A program made the translations under genes and the position numbers. Below, in pieces: positions 25,109 to 32,599 of a stretch of DNA of 64,000 nt (the first letter of the stretch is position 1; every line of letters begins with the position of its first letter). The notes beneath the pieces are model-generated. The model was not told the DNA's origin. It did not search any database and saw only the letters and a list, made by a program, of their open reading frames with translations. The stretch comes from Thermomicrobiales bacterium (GTDB lineage: Bacteria > Chloroflexota > Chloroflexia > Thermomicrobiales > UBA6265), in NCBI GenBank assembly GCA_030447415.1, contig JAUJOZ010000001.1, forward strand, positions 62,001 through 126,000. Reading direction: 5' to 3'.

Positions 25109-26557
25109 CTACGTGTACGCCGGTAGCCAGTCCCCGTGGGCGGTAATCAACTCGTCAACCAGCGAGACGATCTGGTCGAGGTCGAGCTCGGCCGCCGTGT
25201 GGGGGTCGAGCATGGCGGCGTGGTAGACGTGCTCACGCTTGCCGGTGAGCGCGGCCTCCACCGTGAGCGCTTGGACGTTGATGTTGGTCTGCATCAGCGC
25301 CGCGAGCTGTGGCGGCAGGGCACCGACGTTCGTCGGCTGGACGCCGTTGGCGTCGACCAGACAGGGGACCTCGACGCAGCATCCGACCGGCAGATTGTCG
25401 ATCAAACCGCCGTTCGCGACGTTGCCGTTCACGACGCGCGGCTGACCCGTCTCCACGCTGTGGATAATCAGCGTACCGTACTCGCCCGAGTGGCCGCTCA
25501 GCTTGCGGCTTCGCTCGGCGAGCCAGAGCTGGCGCAGCTCCGCGGCACGCGACGGGTCTTCGCGAAGCGTGGCCCGCAGTCGACGCTCCATCACCTCACT
25601 GAGTTGACCCCCGCGTGCGGCCTGGTAACGGTCGGCGTCCACTGGGTCGTCCGAGGTGAGCGCGGCGCGCATCTCGTCCCAGTCCACGATCTGCTCCTCG
25701 CAGCGCGCGGGGTACTCGTCGAGCGGCACGTTGTAGCGGTCGATCAGGTCCGGTCGGTCGCGCTTGATGAACCAGGGGACGTACTCGGCGAAGTGTTCAC
25801 TTGACTCGGTCACGAAAAAGCCGAGCCGGCGCAGCATCTTGAACCGGACCCGTTCGTGGGCGGGGTAGTGTCCGTCCTCGGCGATGCGGCGCAGGTCCGG
25901 GTAGAGATCACGGCCCTCGTGCGCGAAGCGAAGGTAGAAGGCCATGTGGTTGATCCCGGCGCACAGATAGTCGATCTCCTCCGCCGGCAGACCAAGAATC
26001 TGCGCCAGCTCGGCGGCAGTCCCCTGGACGCTGTGGCAAAGCCCGATGGTCTTGATCGAAGTCGCCCGCGCCATCGCCCAAGTCAACATCGCCATCGGGT
26101 TCGTGTAGTTCAGGCAGAGGACGTCGGGGCAGCACTCCTCCATGTCGCGCGCCATGTCGAGCATGACTGGGATGGTGCGCAGGGCGCGCATAATCCCCCC
26201 GACACCGAGCGTGTCGCCAATCGTCTGGCGCAGGCCGTAGGTCTTGGGAACCTCGAAATCGATCACCGTGGCAGGCCGGTAGCCGCCGACCTGGATCATG
26301 TTGACGGCGTAATCCGCACCGTCGAGTGCGCGCCGCCGGTCGGTCGTTGCCTCGATCGTTGCTCCCGCGCCCGCCTCTGCCGCGACGCAGCGCGCCATCA
26401 GCTCCGTCACGGCCAGGCGTTCGGGGTCGATATCCATGAGCGCGATGCTGGCCCCTCGCAGCTCGGGAAAAATAAACAGATCGCGTAGCAGCGCCCGCGC
26501 AAAGACGGTGCTGCCGGCGCCGATGAACGCGATCTTCGGCCGCGGATGCCGCGCCAT
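25109..26557 (-). CDS. melA: GH4 family glycosidase (alpha-galactosidase/alpha-glucosidase type)
   Basis: NAD- and metal-dependent glycoside hydrolase acting by an oxidation-elimination mechanism in the cytosol. It has 482 residues from the ATG at 26557, with AAGGA 11 bases before; an upstream in-frame ATG at 26656 adds 33 unconserved residues. The NAD-binding motif is KIAFIGAGSTVFARAL (residues 8-23). NMIQVGGYRP and LNYTNPMAMLTWA are characteristic, and the Mn ligands are a Cys in GLCHSVQG and a His in GINHMAFYLRF. The MelA-like subgroup is indicated by the CHSVQGT block; exact sugar specificity is not readable. It is divergent from an ArsR-type regulator 265 bp away with a candidate operator between them, suggesting control of this gene by that regulator. 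Confidence 0.9.
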   Translation of the reverse strand: MARHPRPKIAFIGAGSTVFARALLRDLFIFPELRGASIALMDIDPERLAVTELMARCVAAEAGAGATIEATTDRRRALDGADYAVNMIQVGGYRPATVIDFEVPKTYGLRQTIGDTLGVGGIMRALRTIPVMLDMARDMEECCPDVLCLNYTNPMAMLTWAMARATSIKTIGLCHSVQGTAAELAQILGLPAEEIDYLCAGINHMAFYLRFAHEGRDLYPDLRRIAEDGHYPAHERVRFKMLRRLGFFVTESSEHFAEYVPWFIKRDRPDLIDRYNVPLDEYPARCEEQIVDWDEMRAALTSDDPVDADRYQAARGGQLSEVMERRLRATLREDPSRAAELRQLWLAERSRKLSGHSGEYGTLIIHSVETGQPRVVNGNVANGGLIDNLPVGCCVEVPCLVDANGVQPTNVGALPPQLAALMQTNINVQALTVEAALTGKREHVYHAAMLDPHTAAELDLDQIVSLVDELITAHGDWLPAYT

Positions 26558-26762
26558 GCGGTGTCGAGTCCTTTCCGTGTTGGCGAGAAACGGGTGACCA
26601 GCGGGCGTGGAGCCGGCTGGGTGGCCCCGTACAGGGCCCAGTGGCCAAGCGAACACTGTACCGCACCGGTCGAACCCGAGCGCTGAGCCAAGCGGCTGTT
26701 TGACATGAAATCCGTGGAGACCGGGGGCTCGGTGCGCCGGTGGTGCCCTCCGTACGATGCTG

Positions 26763-26780
26763 ATATGATCATGGACATAT
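26763..26780. promoter_or_regulatory. candidate operator ATATG-N8-CATAT
   Basis: A short inverted repeat in an AT-rich patch of otherwise GC-rich DNA, between the divergent melA and ArsR-type genes and 43 bases before the regulator's start. Size and symmetry suit a winged-helix dimer. No binding evidence exists. Confidence 0.45.
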
Positions 26781-26822
26781 TGCTACGGTGCCGACCGTTT
26801 GATACTCCTCTGGTGGGCCCTG

Positions 26823-27986
26823 ATGGGTGAACTCGTCGCCGGCACACCCGCGCTTCAACTCCACGCCGCCGTTTCCCTGCCGCTCGATCTGGTGTCCGCC
26901 ATGTCGCTCCTGTACCGGGCGGTGCCGGGCAGTGGACTGGACCCCTGGCTGGTGGCGGCGCGCCGGCGGCTGCCATCGGAGTTGCAGGCGGATCTCGACC
27001 TGCTGCACGGCTTTTCTGGCAGGCTTCTCTACTACATGGAGGAGCCGGTGATGCGCTTTCGGCCACTGCTGCCTGAGCACGTGGCGGCCGACTTCGATGA
27101 CCTGATGACCTTCCTCGAAGGGTTGGACCCGGCGGCGTACCGGGACATGGTTTGTCATGCTCTCGGCCGCGTCCACCGCGACCTGGGGTCCGATCCGCCG
27201 GCCCCGGTCGACGACGATTCGACCCATGAGGCGGCATGGCGCCGCTATCTGGAGCCGGGGTTAACGACCGCTCCCATCGACGAGGTGCTGCCCCTCGTCC
27301 TCGACCCCGCGCGGCTCAAGACGCGGACTCTTAGGCTGATGCGCGGGGTGTGGGAGCTGGTCTATCGGGACGAACACGCATCGCGCCGTTCCGCCCTGCA
27401 GGAGGCAGCGCGGCTGGCACGTCCGGCGGCGGAGCGCGGGGTGGGGATGGCGTTCGCCGAGCTCACCGGCAACCGTCCGCCGGCGACCCTCGTCGGACAG
27501 TTGACCGAGGTCGAGCGCGTCACCTTCTGCCCTTCGGCCCATCTGGGTTCCTTCGTTAGCTACATCCTCTATCCGCCGGACCTCGTCGTCTTCTTCGACG
27601 CTCCCGGGCTGCTGGCGCGGCAGAGACAGGGCAGCACGCTCGACATGACCTCCTCGCCGCCGCCGACCGTCGGGAACGGCGTGGCCGCCCGACCCGACGT
27701 GTTGCCGGAGCCGGCGCTGCTGGAGGGGCTGCGCGCGTTAGCCGACCCCAACCGACTGCGGGTGCTGGAACTGTTGGGCGAGGGGGAACTGTACGCGCAG
27801 GAGATTGTCGGCCGGTTGGGAATCGCGCAGTCGGCGGTGTCACGTCACCTGTCGCTGCTGGAGCGGGCCGGGCTCGTCACCGTGCGGCCGCGCGGCGGGA
27901 TGAAGTACTACGCGGTCGACGGGAATCAGCTTGACGCGCTGGCCGAGGCGCTGCGGTGCCGTGGCCGGGTCGACGGCCGAGTCTGA
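26823..27986 (+). CDS. ArsR-family regulator with N-terminal DUF5937-like domain
   Basis: A 387-residue transcription factor. The winged-helix ArsR domain is at the C-terminus (about residues 300-375): LLEGLRALADPNRLRVLELL, ELYAQEIVGRLGIAQSAVSR, HLSLLERAGLVTVRPRGGMK and YYAVDG. The N-terminal 280 residues are a large effector-type domain resembling the DUF5937 module attached to many actinobacterial and Chloroflexi ArsR proteins. No metal-binding Cys cluster is seen, so it is not a classic metal sensor. I chose the ATG at 26823; a TTG at 26799 is an alternative. Divergence from the GH4 gene and the palindrome at 26763 suggest autoregulation and control of melA. Confidence 0.8.
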   Translation: MGELVAGTPALQLHAAVSLPLDLVSAMSLLYRAVPGSGLDPWLVAARRRLPSELQADLDLLHGFSGRLLYYMEEPVMRFRPLLPEHVAADFDDLMTFLEGLDPAAYRDMVCHALGRVHRDLGSDPPAPVDDDSTHEAAWRRYLEPGLTTAPIDEVLPLVLDPARLKTRTLRLMRGVWELVYRDEHASRRSALQEAARLARPAAERGVGMAFAELTGNRPPATLVGQLTEVERVTFCPSAHLGSFVSYILYPPDLVVFFDAPGLLARQRQGSTLDMTSSPPPTVGNGVAARPDVLPEPALLEGLRALADPNRLRVLELLGEGELYAQEIVGRLGIAQSAVSRHLSLLERAGLVTVRPRGGMKYYAVDGNQLDALAEALRCRGRVDGRV

Positions 27987-28087
27987 AGGCGGTCCCTGAC
28001 TCTGGTCGCTCCTGCCGCGGTCCGCGATTGAGCCGAGTTGGGGCCTGTCCCGTTGGTGGGTACGTCCAGGCTGGGAATTCCGGCCCA

Positions 28088-28116
28088 TTGACGACATTGT
28101 CCGCAATCTATAGAAT
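28088..28116 (+). promoter_or_regulatory. sigma-70-type promoter for the non-coding RNA
   Basis: TTGACG at 28088-28093, a 17-base spacer and TAGAAT at 28111-28116, the best promoter match I found in the window. A transcript from it would begin at about 28123, where the paired 5' end of the RNA begins. Confidence 0.65.
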
Positions 28117-28122
28117 CCTGGT

Positions 28123-28366
28123 AAGTGCTCCCACTGTCCGTCGGTCATCCAGCGGCCGGGGTAAAGAGGCGGGTTCCCACCCCGCTGCAACGGGATCCGG
28201 ACCACAGGTTCCCCTTCCCTCCCCTGTGCCCGGAGACCCGCTTCTCCCTCGCGCCCGACCCTTCCCCGCGGTGCCGCCATCCCGGTGGCGCGGGCGGGGG
28301 TTGCTTACCGACCGGCTTGCACTGCGCGCTGGGCCCACCGGAGAGTGGGCCCAGCGCGTTTCTTGT
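28123..28366 (+). ncRNA. structured stand-alone RNA of unknown family
   Basis: There is no coding frame here, but the sequence folds well. The 5' end AGTGC (28124-28128) pairs with GCACT (28319-28323), and CCGTCGGT (28138-28145) pairs with ACCGACCGG (28307-28315) with one bulged C. Inside lie three further helices: GCGGG with CCCGC around 28168-28184; a long arm where CGGG, TCCGG and CACAGG pair with CCTGTG, CCGGA and CCCG (about 28190-28245); and GCCGCC with GGTGGC near 28273-28289. A strong promoter precedes it and a perfect intrinsic terminator follows. The next gene downstream is on the other strand, so it is not a leader. I looked for hallmarks of tmRNA, RNase P, SRP and 6S RNA and saw none convincing. 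Confidence 0.6.
28325..28366 (+). terminator. strong intrinsic terminator
   Basis: A perfect 14-base-pair stem (CGCGCTGGGCCCAC with GTGGGCCCAGCGCG) around CGGAGA, followed by TTTCTTGT. The T-rich tail is on the plus strand only, which fixes the direction of transcription. Confidence 0.85.
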
Positions 28367-28434
28367 GACTGGTGGACAAGGGCCCCCGAATTGGACGGGC
28401 GGCGATCCAATCGGGGTGTGGGTAGAGCGGTCCG

Positions 28435-29103
28435 TCAGGCGCCGGGGGGCGGGGTGCCGCGGCGTGCCGGGAGGGCGCGCGGCCGGAAGGTGTAGCGCAG
28501 CGTGCCGGCGAGGACGGCCGCGTCCCGAATCCGGCCCGCCCGCTCGTAGCCACGGACGGCGGTTTCCTGTCCGGCTCGGTGCAGCTCCCAAAAGGTCGGA
28601 ACCGACGCCAGGTCGAGCGCCGGATCGAGGGTCGCGGCCTCGGCGAATGCCTCCTGCGCCGTGCCGTAGCAGCGTTTGCGGGCCAGCATGAGCCCGCGCA
28701 CGGCGGAAGCGCGCGCTCGGCGCTCGGTGGGGGTGAGGGACAACGCGTTCGGATCGGGCTCCGGATCGCTCCCGGCAGGCACGGCGCTGGCGGGCGTGGC
28801 GGCGATTTGCGGTTCGGTGTCCGGTCGCGACGTCACGGAGCACGCTACCGACGGTCGCCCCGAGATGGGACTCGAGGGGTCGCCCGCTAACTGGCTCCTC
28901 AGGCGCGCCCAACCCTCCGCGACCACCCGCTGCACCCGCTCGCGTGTCAGTTCCAGACCGGCGACCGCCGGCTCCGATATCACCATCTGCCCCAACTCCG
29001 TCCCGATCACGCGATCAACGCACCGGGATAGCCCCACGCCAACGACCCGATACCGCCGACCGCCGCGGGCAGCGACCAGCCTGAACGTCCGGCGGCCCCA
29101 CAC
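28435..29103 (-). CDS. hypothetical protein with helical C-terminus
   Basis: A 222-residue protein that I do not recognise. The start appears to be the GTG at 29103, without a strong ribosome site. The first 75 residues are basic (TFRLVAARGGRRYRVVGVG) and could bind nucleic acid. The middle (80-120) is Pro/Ser-rich. The C-terminal 90 residues look like a pair of TPR-type helices (ASAVRGLMLARKRCYGTAQE, AFAEAATLDPALDLASV). It ends in a basic Pro-rich tail. It converges on the structured RNA at 28.1-28.4 kb and is divergent from the sirtuin gene. A palindrome GTGTACGTACAC lies about 50 bp upstream of the start and may be an operator. Confidence 0.5.
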   Translation of the reverse strand: MWGRRTFRLVAARGGRRYRVVGVGLSRCVDRVIGTELGQMVISEPAVAGLELTRERVQRVVAEGWARLRSQLAGDPSSPISGRPSVACSVTSRPDTEPQIAATPASAVPAGSDPEPDPNALSLTPTERRARASAVRGLMLARKRCYGTAQEAFAEAATLDPALDLASVPTFWELHRAGQETAVRGYERAGRIRDAAVLAGTLRYTFRPRALPARRGTPPPGA

Positions 29104-29151
29104 CGCCCGCGCTTTGCTCGCGTTTCGCGATACCCCATCCTAGCATCGGGA

Positions 29152-29163
29152 GTGTACGTACAC
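29152..29163. promoter_or_regulatory. palindrome GTGTACGTACAC
   Basis: A perfect 12-base palindrome in the spacer between the divergent hypothetical and sirtuin genes. Its ten-base core TGTACGTACA recurs at 45538-45547 in another divergent promoter region. Confidence 0.45.
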
Positions 29164-29359
29164 AAGGGGCGGGGGATGGTGGAGGGCTTGAGAAGTCGCG
29201 CCTAGGCTGCGCCGTAGCGACCGCTCGCATGGCGAGGCGCGCCGATGCGACGCTGCCGTGTCGTCCCCCGCTCCCGTTGTGCCGTAGGATTGCGGGCATC
29301 TCGGTTGGCGCGGTGACCGGCCGATGCCTCGATAGATGGTGGGGGAGCGTCACGCGCGG

Positions 29360-30214
29360 ATGACCGAGCGAGAGGATGCGCCGCCGCGAGAGCCCGGCGC
29401 GACTGGGGCGCGGCCCGGCGCGATGGTCGGCGGGCAAGGATCATCCGCCGACGATCTCGCCCAGCTCGTTGCGCTGGCACGCCCGTGTCGCCGCATTGTG
29501 GCCTTCACGGGTGCTGGAATCAGCACCGAGTCGGGGATCCCGGACTACCGGGGGCCGGGCGGTGTCTGGGAACGCCAGGCACCACCAACCCTCGGCGACT
29601 TCCGAACGAACCCGGAGACGCGCCGTGTCTACTGGGACGGGCGAAGGACCCAGTACCCGGTCCTGGCCGCGGCCCGACCCAACGCGGGCCACGCGGCGTT
29701 GATGGCGCTGGAGCGTGCGGGGCGGCTCCTGGCGGTCGTGACCCAGAACATTGACGGTCTCCACCAGAAGGCCGGCAATGACCCCGCCCGGGTGATCGAG
29801 CTCCACGGCTCGGCGCATCTGGTGCGGTGCCTCGATTGCGGCCGCACCTGGCCGGCCGCGGCGATCCAGGTTCGGCTCGCGGCGGGGGAGAGGGTGCCCG
29901 CCTGCGAGGTCTGCGGTGGCCCGCTGCGTGGGGCGACGGTCCTCTTCGGCGAGGCGCTGCCGACCGAAGCGCTGCGCCGAGCGACCGAGGCGGCACGGGG
30001 GTGCGACCTGATGCTGGTGATCGGCAGCTCGCTGGTCGTGAATCCGGCCGCGCAGTTCCCGGTGCTGGCGAAGCGGACCGGCGCCCGCCTGGCCATCGTC
30101 AACCGGACCCCGACCCCCCTTGACCCCCTTGCCGACGCGAGAGTCGCGGCCGAGGCCGGACCGACCTTGGCCGCGCTCGTTTCGGCGCTGCTCAATGCCG
30201 ACGGAGAGGGATAG
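29360..30214 (+). CDS. cobB: Sir2-family NAD-dependent protein deacylase
   Basis: Cytosolic enzyme removing acyl groups from lysines with NAD as co-substrate. It has 284 residues from the ATG at 29360, which follows GGGGGAG; ATGs at 29336 and 29423 are alternatives and the first 30 residues are not conserved. The NAD-binding GAGIS motif is at 51-55 with GIPDYRGPGG. TQNIDGLHQKAG lies at 128-139, and the catalytic His is 149 in ELHGSAH. The zinc site has Cys157 and Cys160 (CLDC) and Cys182 and Cys185 (CEVC). The GSSLVVNPAA segment is typical of bacterial class III/U sirtuins. Ala/Tyr/Arg markers of desuccinylases are not clear, so the acyl preference is open. It stands alone, converging on the M50/CBS gene. 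Confidence 0.9.
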   Translation: MTEREDAPPREPGATGARPGAMVGGQGSSADDLAQLVALARPCRRIVAFTGAGISTESGIPDYRGPGGVWERQAPPTLGDFRTNPETRRVYWDGRRTQYPVLAAARPNAGHAALMALERAGRLLAVVTQNIDGLHQKAGNDPARVIELHGSAHLVRCLDCGRTWPAAAIQVRLAAGERVPACEVCGGPLRGATVLFGEALPTEALRRATEAARGCDLMLVIGSSLVVNPAAQFPVLAKRTGARLAIVNRTPTPLDPLADARVAAEAGPTLAALVSALLNADGEG

Positions 30215-30359
30215 CGGGCCTCGAATCGGAACTCGCGCGCTCGCACCTCAGCCCCCCGGCTCGGGGCGCCAGCCAACCGTGCTCCTCGGCGACGACGTGG
30301 GCCAGCGTTCGGCCGGTGCCCGGGATCGCGACGCAGCGATGTACCGGCGCGGACCGCGC

Positions 30360-31478
30360 TTACCGTTCTGGATCGTCGGGCACGGGCGGCGGTTCCTGTT
30401 CGACGTCGGGCCGCTCAGGGAGCGGCCCGTCGAGTTGCACCTTGGTCACGACGGCAATCGGCTCGCCGTCGCGCTCGACCACGGCGAGGGGATGGCCGCT
30501 CTCCATCAATCGCTCCACCGCGTCGAACACCGAGAAGTCGGCCGTGAGCCGGGGAATCGCCGCGATGGGGAGCATCACGTCGGCGACCACGCGACGGTCC
30601 CAGTCGGCGCGACGGGCGCGGCGCAGGTCCCCTATCCGCAGCGCGCCGATCGCCTGGTCACCGTCGCCGGTCACCAGCAGGGCCGCGTCTGGACCGGTGG
30701 CGAGGAGCAGGTCGAGGGCGTCAGCGATCGGCGTGGCGGCAGGAAGACGGCGAGCCCGTGAGGAAACCGCGTCGCCGAGGTTGAGGACGCGGCTGGCGCG
30801 CTGCCATCGGCCGCGGCGTAGCTCCGCCCGCGCAACGGCCGCGACTTGCCACCCGGCGACGACCGCCCACAGGCCCCAATAGGGAACGGTGCCGCGGCGG
30901 TCGAGGAACAACAGTGTCAGGCCGAGGACGATCAGCCCGGCGCCAACCAGATGGGCGGCGAATGTGGCGACGCGGGTCCCGACGAGCGCGTCGTCCGCTA
31001 GGTAACCGACCCATGCCCGCAGGACCCGCCCCCCGTCCAGCGGCAGTGCCGGCATGGCCTGCAGCAGCGCGAACGCGCCAACCCACCAAAGGGGCGGTAG
31101 CGAGTCGAGTGCGGCACGAACGGCGGAAGGGGCCTGTCGCTGCTCCGCTACCGCCTCGCCCAGCGCGAGCATGGCGCCGAGACCGAGGAGCGTGCCCAGG
31201 CCGGTCAGCGCCGCGAGCGTCTCGGCCCGCGGAGCGGCGGTTGCCTCCACGAGCTCCGGGCCGCCGCCGAAGACCGTCAGCTCGAGGCGCCGGACGACGA
31301 CGCCAAGTCGCCGCCAAGCCACGATGCGCGCCGCCTCGTGCAGCGCGGGGAGGGCGAGGAGGCTGGCGCCGGCGGCCGAGTCGCGCGGTCCGAGGCCGAA
31401 GCCCACCACCGCGACGACCGCGAGCGTACCCACCCCGACCTCCAAGCGCAGCCGGCCGCGCCGGGCACCGAGGGTCAC
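30360..31478 (-). CDS. M50/site-2-protease-like membrane protein with CBS domains, degenerate zinc motif
   Basis: A 372-residue protein with the architecture of a site-2 protease fused to CBS domains. Hydrophobic segments lie at about 15-30, 38-58, 85-110, 130-147 and 168-210. The zinc motif that should read HExxH is HEAAR (His47, Glu48, Arg51), so one metal ligand is missing. The second block is intact as PLDGGRVLR with Asp148. Two CBS motifs follow from about residue 245 (TPIADALDLLLATGPDAALL, FSVFDAVERLMESGHPLAVV). The missing His suggests a pseudoprotease or an altered metal site, unless it is a local sequencing error. It is the last gene of the minus-strand run that includes alaS, ruvX and the cyclic-di-AMP receptor. 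Confidence 0.8.
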   Translation of the reverse strand: MTLGARRGRLRLEVGVGTLAVVAVVGFGLGPRDSAAGASLLALPALHEAARIVAWRRLGVVVRRLELTVFGGGPELVEATAAPRAETLAALTGLGTLLGLGAMLALGEAVAEQRQAPSAVRAALDSLPPLWWVGAFALLQAMPALPLDGGRVLRAWVGYLADDALVGTRVATFAAHLVGAGLIVLGLTLLFLDRRGTVPYWGLWAVVAGWQVAAVARAELRRGRWQRASRVLNLGDAVSSRARRLPAATPIADALDLLLATGPDAALLVTGDGDQAIGALRIGDLRRARRADWDRRVVADVMLPIAAIPRLTADFSVFDAVERLMESGHPLAVVERDGEPIAVVTKVQLDGPLPERPDVEQEPPPVPDDPER

Positions 31479-31593
31479 GGGGTGCGGAATGGAGCAGCGC
31501 GATGAATCGGAGTGAGTCGGCGCCCGGCACGGTCCTCCAGTCGCCTCCGGGTTGGCTCCTCCCAGGGACCGGCAGCCAGCACCCGATACCCCC

Positions 31594-31884
31594 TCAGAGT
31601 CGCTGGTACTCTTCGAGGTCCAGGACGAACACGGTGGCCGCCGCCGGTTGGGGGGCCTCCGACCCTTCGGCAGGGATCGCGGTGGATCGGGCGTGCCGGC
31701 GGATCAGGTCGAGGACGGCGTCAACCTCTGCCTCATCGGCGCCGATCATCAGCGTGGTGTTGCCGCGGCGGAGGAAGCCGCCGGTGCTGGCGAGCCGGGT
31801 GGCCCGGAAGTCGGCTTCCAGCAGCGCGTCGACCACGCCGTCCGCGTCCTCGTTCTGCACCACCGCGATCACGAGCTTCTTCAT
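31594..31884 (-). CDS. darA: cyclic-di-AMP receptor, PII-like (DarA/PstA)
   Basis: A 96-residue PII-like protein that binds cyclic-di-AMP in relatives from Firmicutes. The match is along the whole length: MKKLVIAVVQNEDADGVVDA, LASTGGFLRRGNTTLMIG and VDAVLDLIRRHARS. STGGFLRRGNTTL is the family's ligand-binding block. The C-terminal 25 residues (AEGSEAPQPAAATVFVLDLE) contain a short Pro/Ala loop and the final strand. It implies that the organism makes cyclic-di-AMP, although no cyclase is in this window. It lies between ruvX and the M50/CBS gene on the same strand. Partners are unknown even in model species. Confidence 0.88.
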   Translation of the reverse strand: MKKLVIAVVQNEDADGVVDALLEADFRATRLASTGGFLRRGNTTLMIGADEAEVDAVLDLIRRHARSTAIPAEGSEAPQPAAATVFVLDLEEYQRL

Positions 31885-32058
31885 CGGCCGCCACTCTCAA
31901 CGAACTCGGCCGGACGGCGAGGCGGCGAGGCGACACGGCGACGAGCCCTTCGGCAGCCGTCCATCCGCTTCTTCCGCCGTCGGCCTCCCGCGTCCTCACG
32001 AGGCGCCCCGGTCGGCACCCCTCCCTCTAAACGGCGGCGCAGTATAGCATCGCCGCCG

Positions 32059-32514
32059 CTACGACCCCGCGCCTTGGCGTCTTTCGGCGGTACCGCTGCG
32101 TCTCCGCGCGGCGTCCAGGTAGTCCTGGAGGATGACCGCGGCGGCGACGGCGTCGATGCGCTCTTTTCGCTGGGCGCGCTTGGCGCCGGACGCGATCAAG
32201 GAGCGCTCCGCAATCGCGGTGGTCAGTCGCTCGTCCCAAAAGTCGATCGGCGTGGCTGCACTGTCCTCTGCGCTCAGGGCGGTTTCCAGTGGCCCGGCTT
32301 AGGCCCTGACGTCCGCGGCTTGCGGCCCTTCGCGGCCGGACAGGCCTGTGGGGAGACCGATGACCAGGCGCTCGACGCTCCACTCGGCGACGAGGCGGCG
32401 CAACTCGGCGTGGTCGCCCCGCCCGCGGACCACCGCGCCGAGTGGGGTGGCAATGGTGCCGCTCTCGTCGCTGATCGCCACCCCAATCCGCTTGCCGCCC
32501 ACGTCGAGCGCCAT
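32059..32514 (-). pseudogene. ruvX: Holliday-junction resolvase-like RuvX (YqgF) with in-frame stop
   Basis: The protein belongs to the RNase H-like YqgF/RuvX family, acting in 16S rRNA 5' processing or recombination. From the ATG at 32514 it reads MALDVGGKRIGVAISDESG (first catalytic Asp in ALDVG), then VERLVIGLPTGLSGREGPQA and ADVRA, and meets a TAA at 32299-32301. The same frame continues without another stop as [20 protein letters not shown] (catalytic Glu and Arg), [20 protein letters not shown] (second Asp) and LQDYLDA, ending at 32059. The two halves together have the family's usual length of about 150 residues. One substitution could create the stop. Because ruvX is nearly universal and often essential, an assembly error or a second copy elsewhere should be considered. 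Confidence 0.75.
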
Positions 32515-32599
32515 CACTCGGCCGCCGCGCCGGGATCGAGACGGCGAGTGTGTCGCCGTGGTGGTCGCCTCGTCCGGACCCTTGGTCACGTTGGCCCGC

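Noticed and set aside
28123-28324. 6S RNA identity for the structured RNA
   Set aside because: The fold drawn by eye is multi-branched, not the single long rod with a central bubble expected of 6S RNA; this is not decisive without a covariance search.
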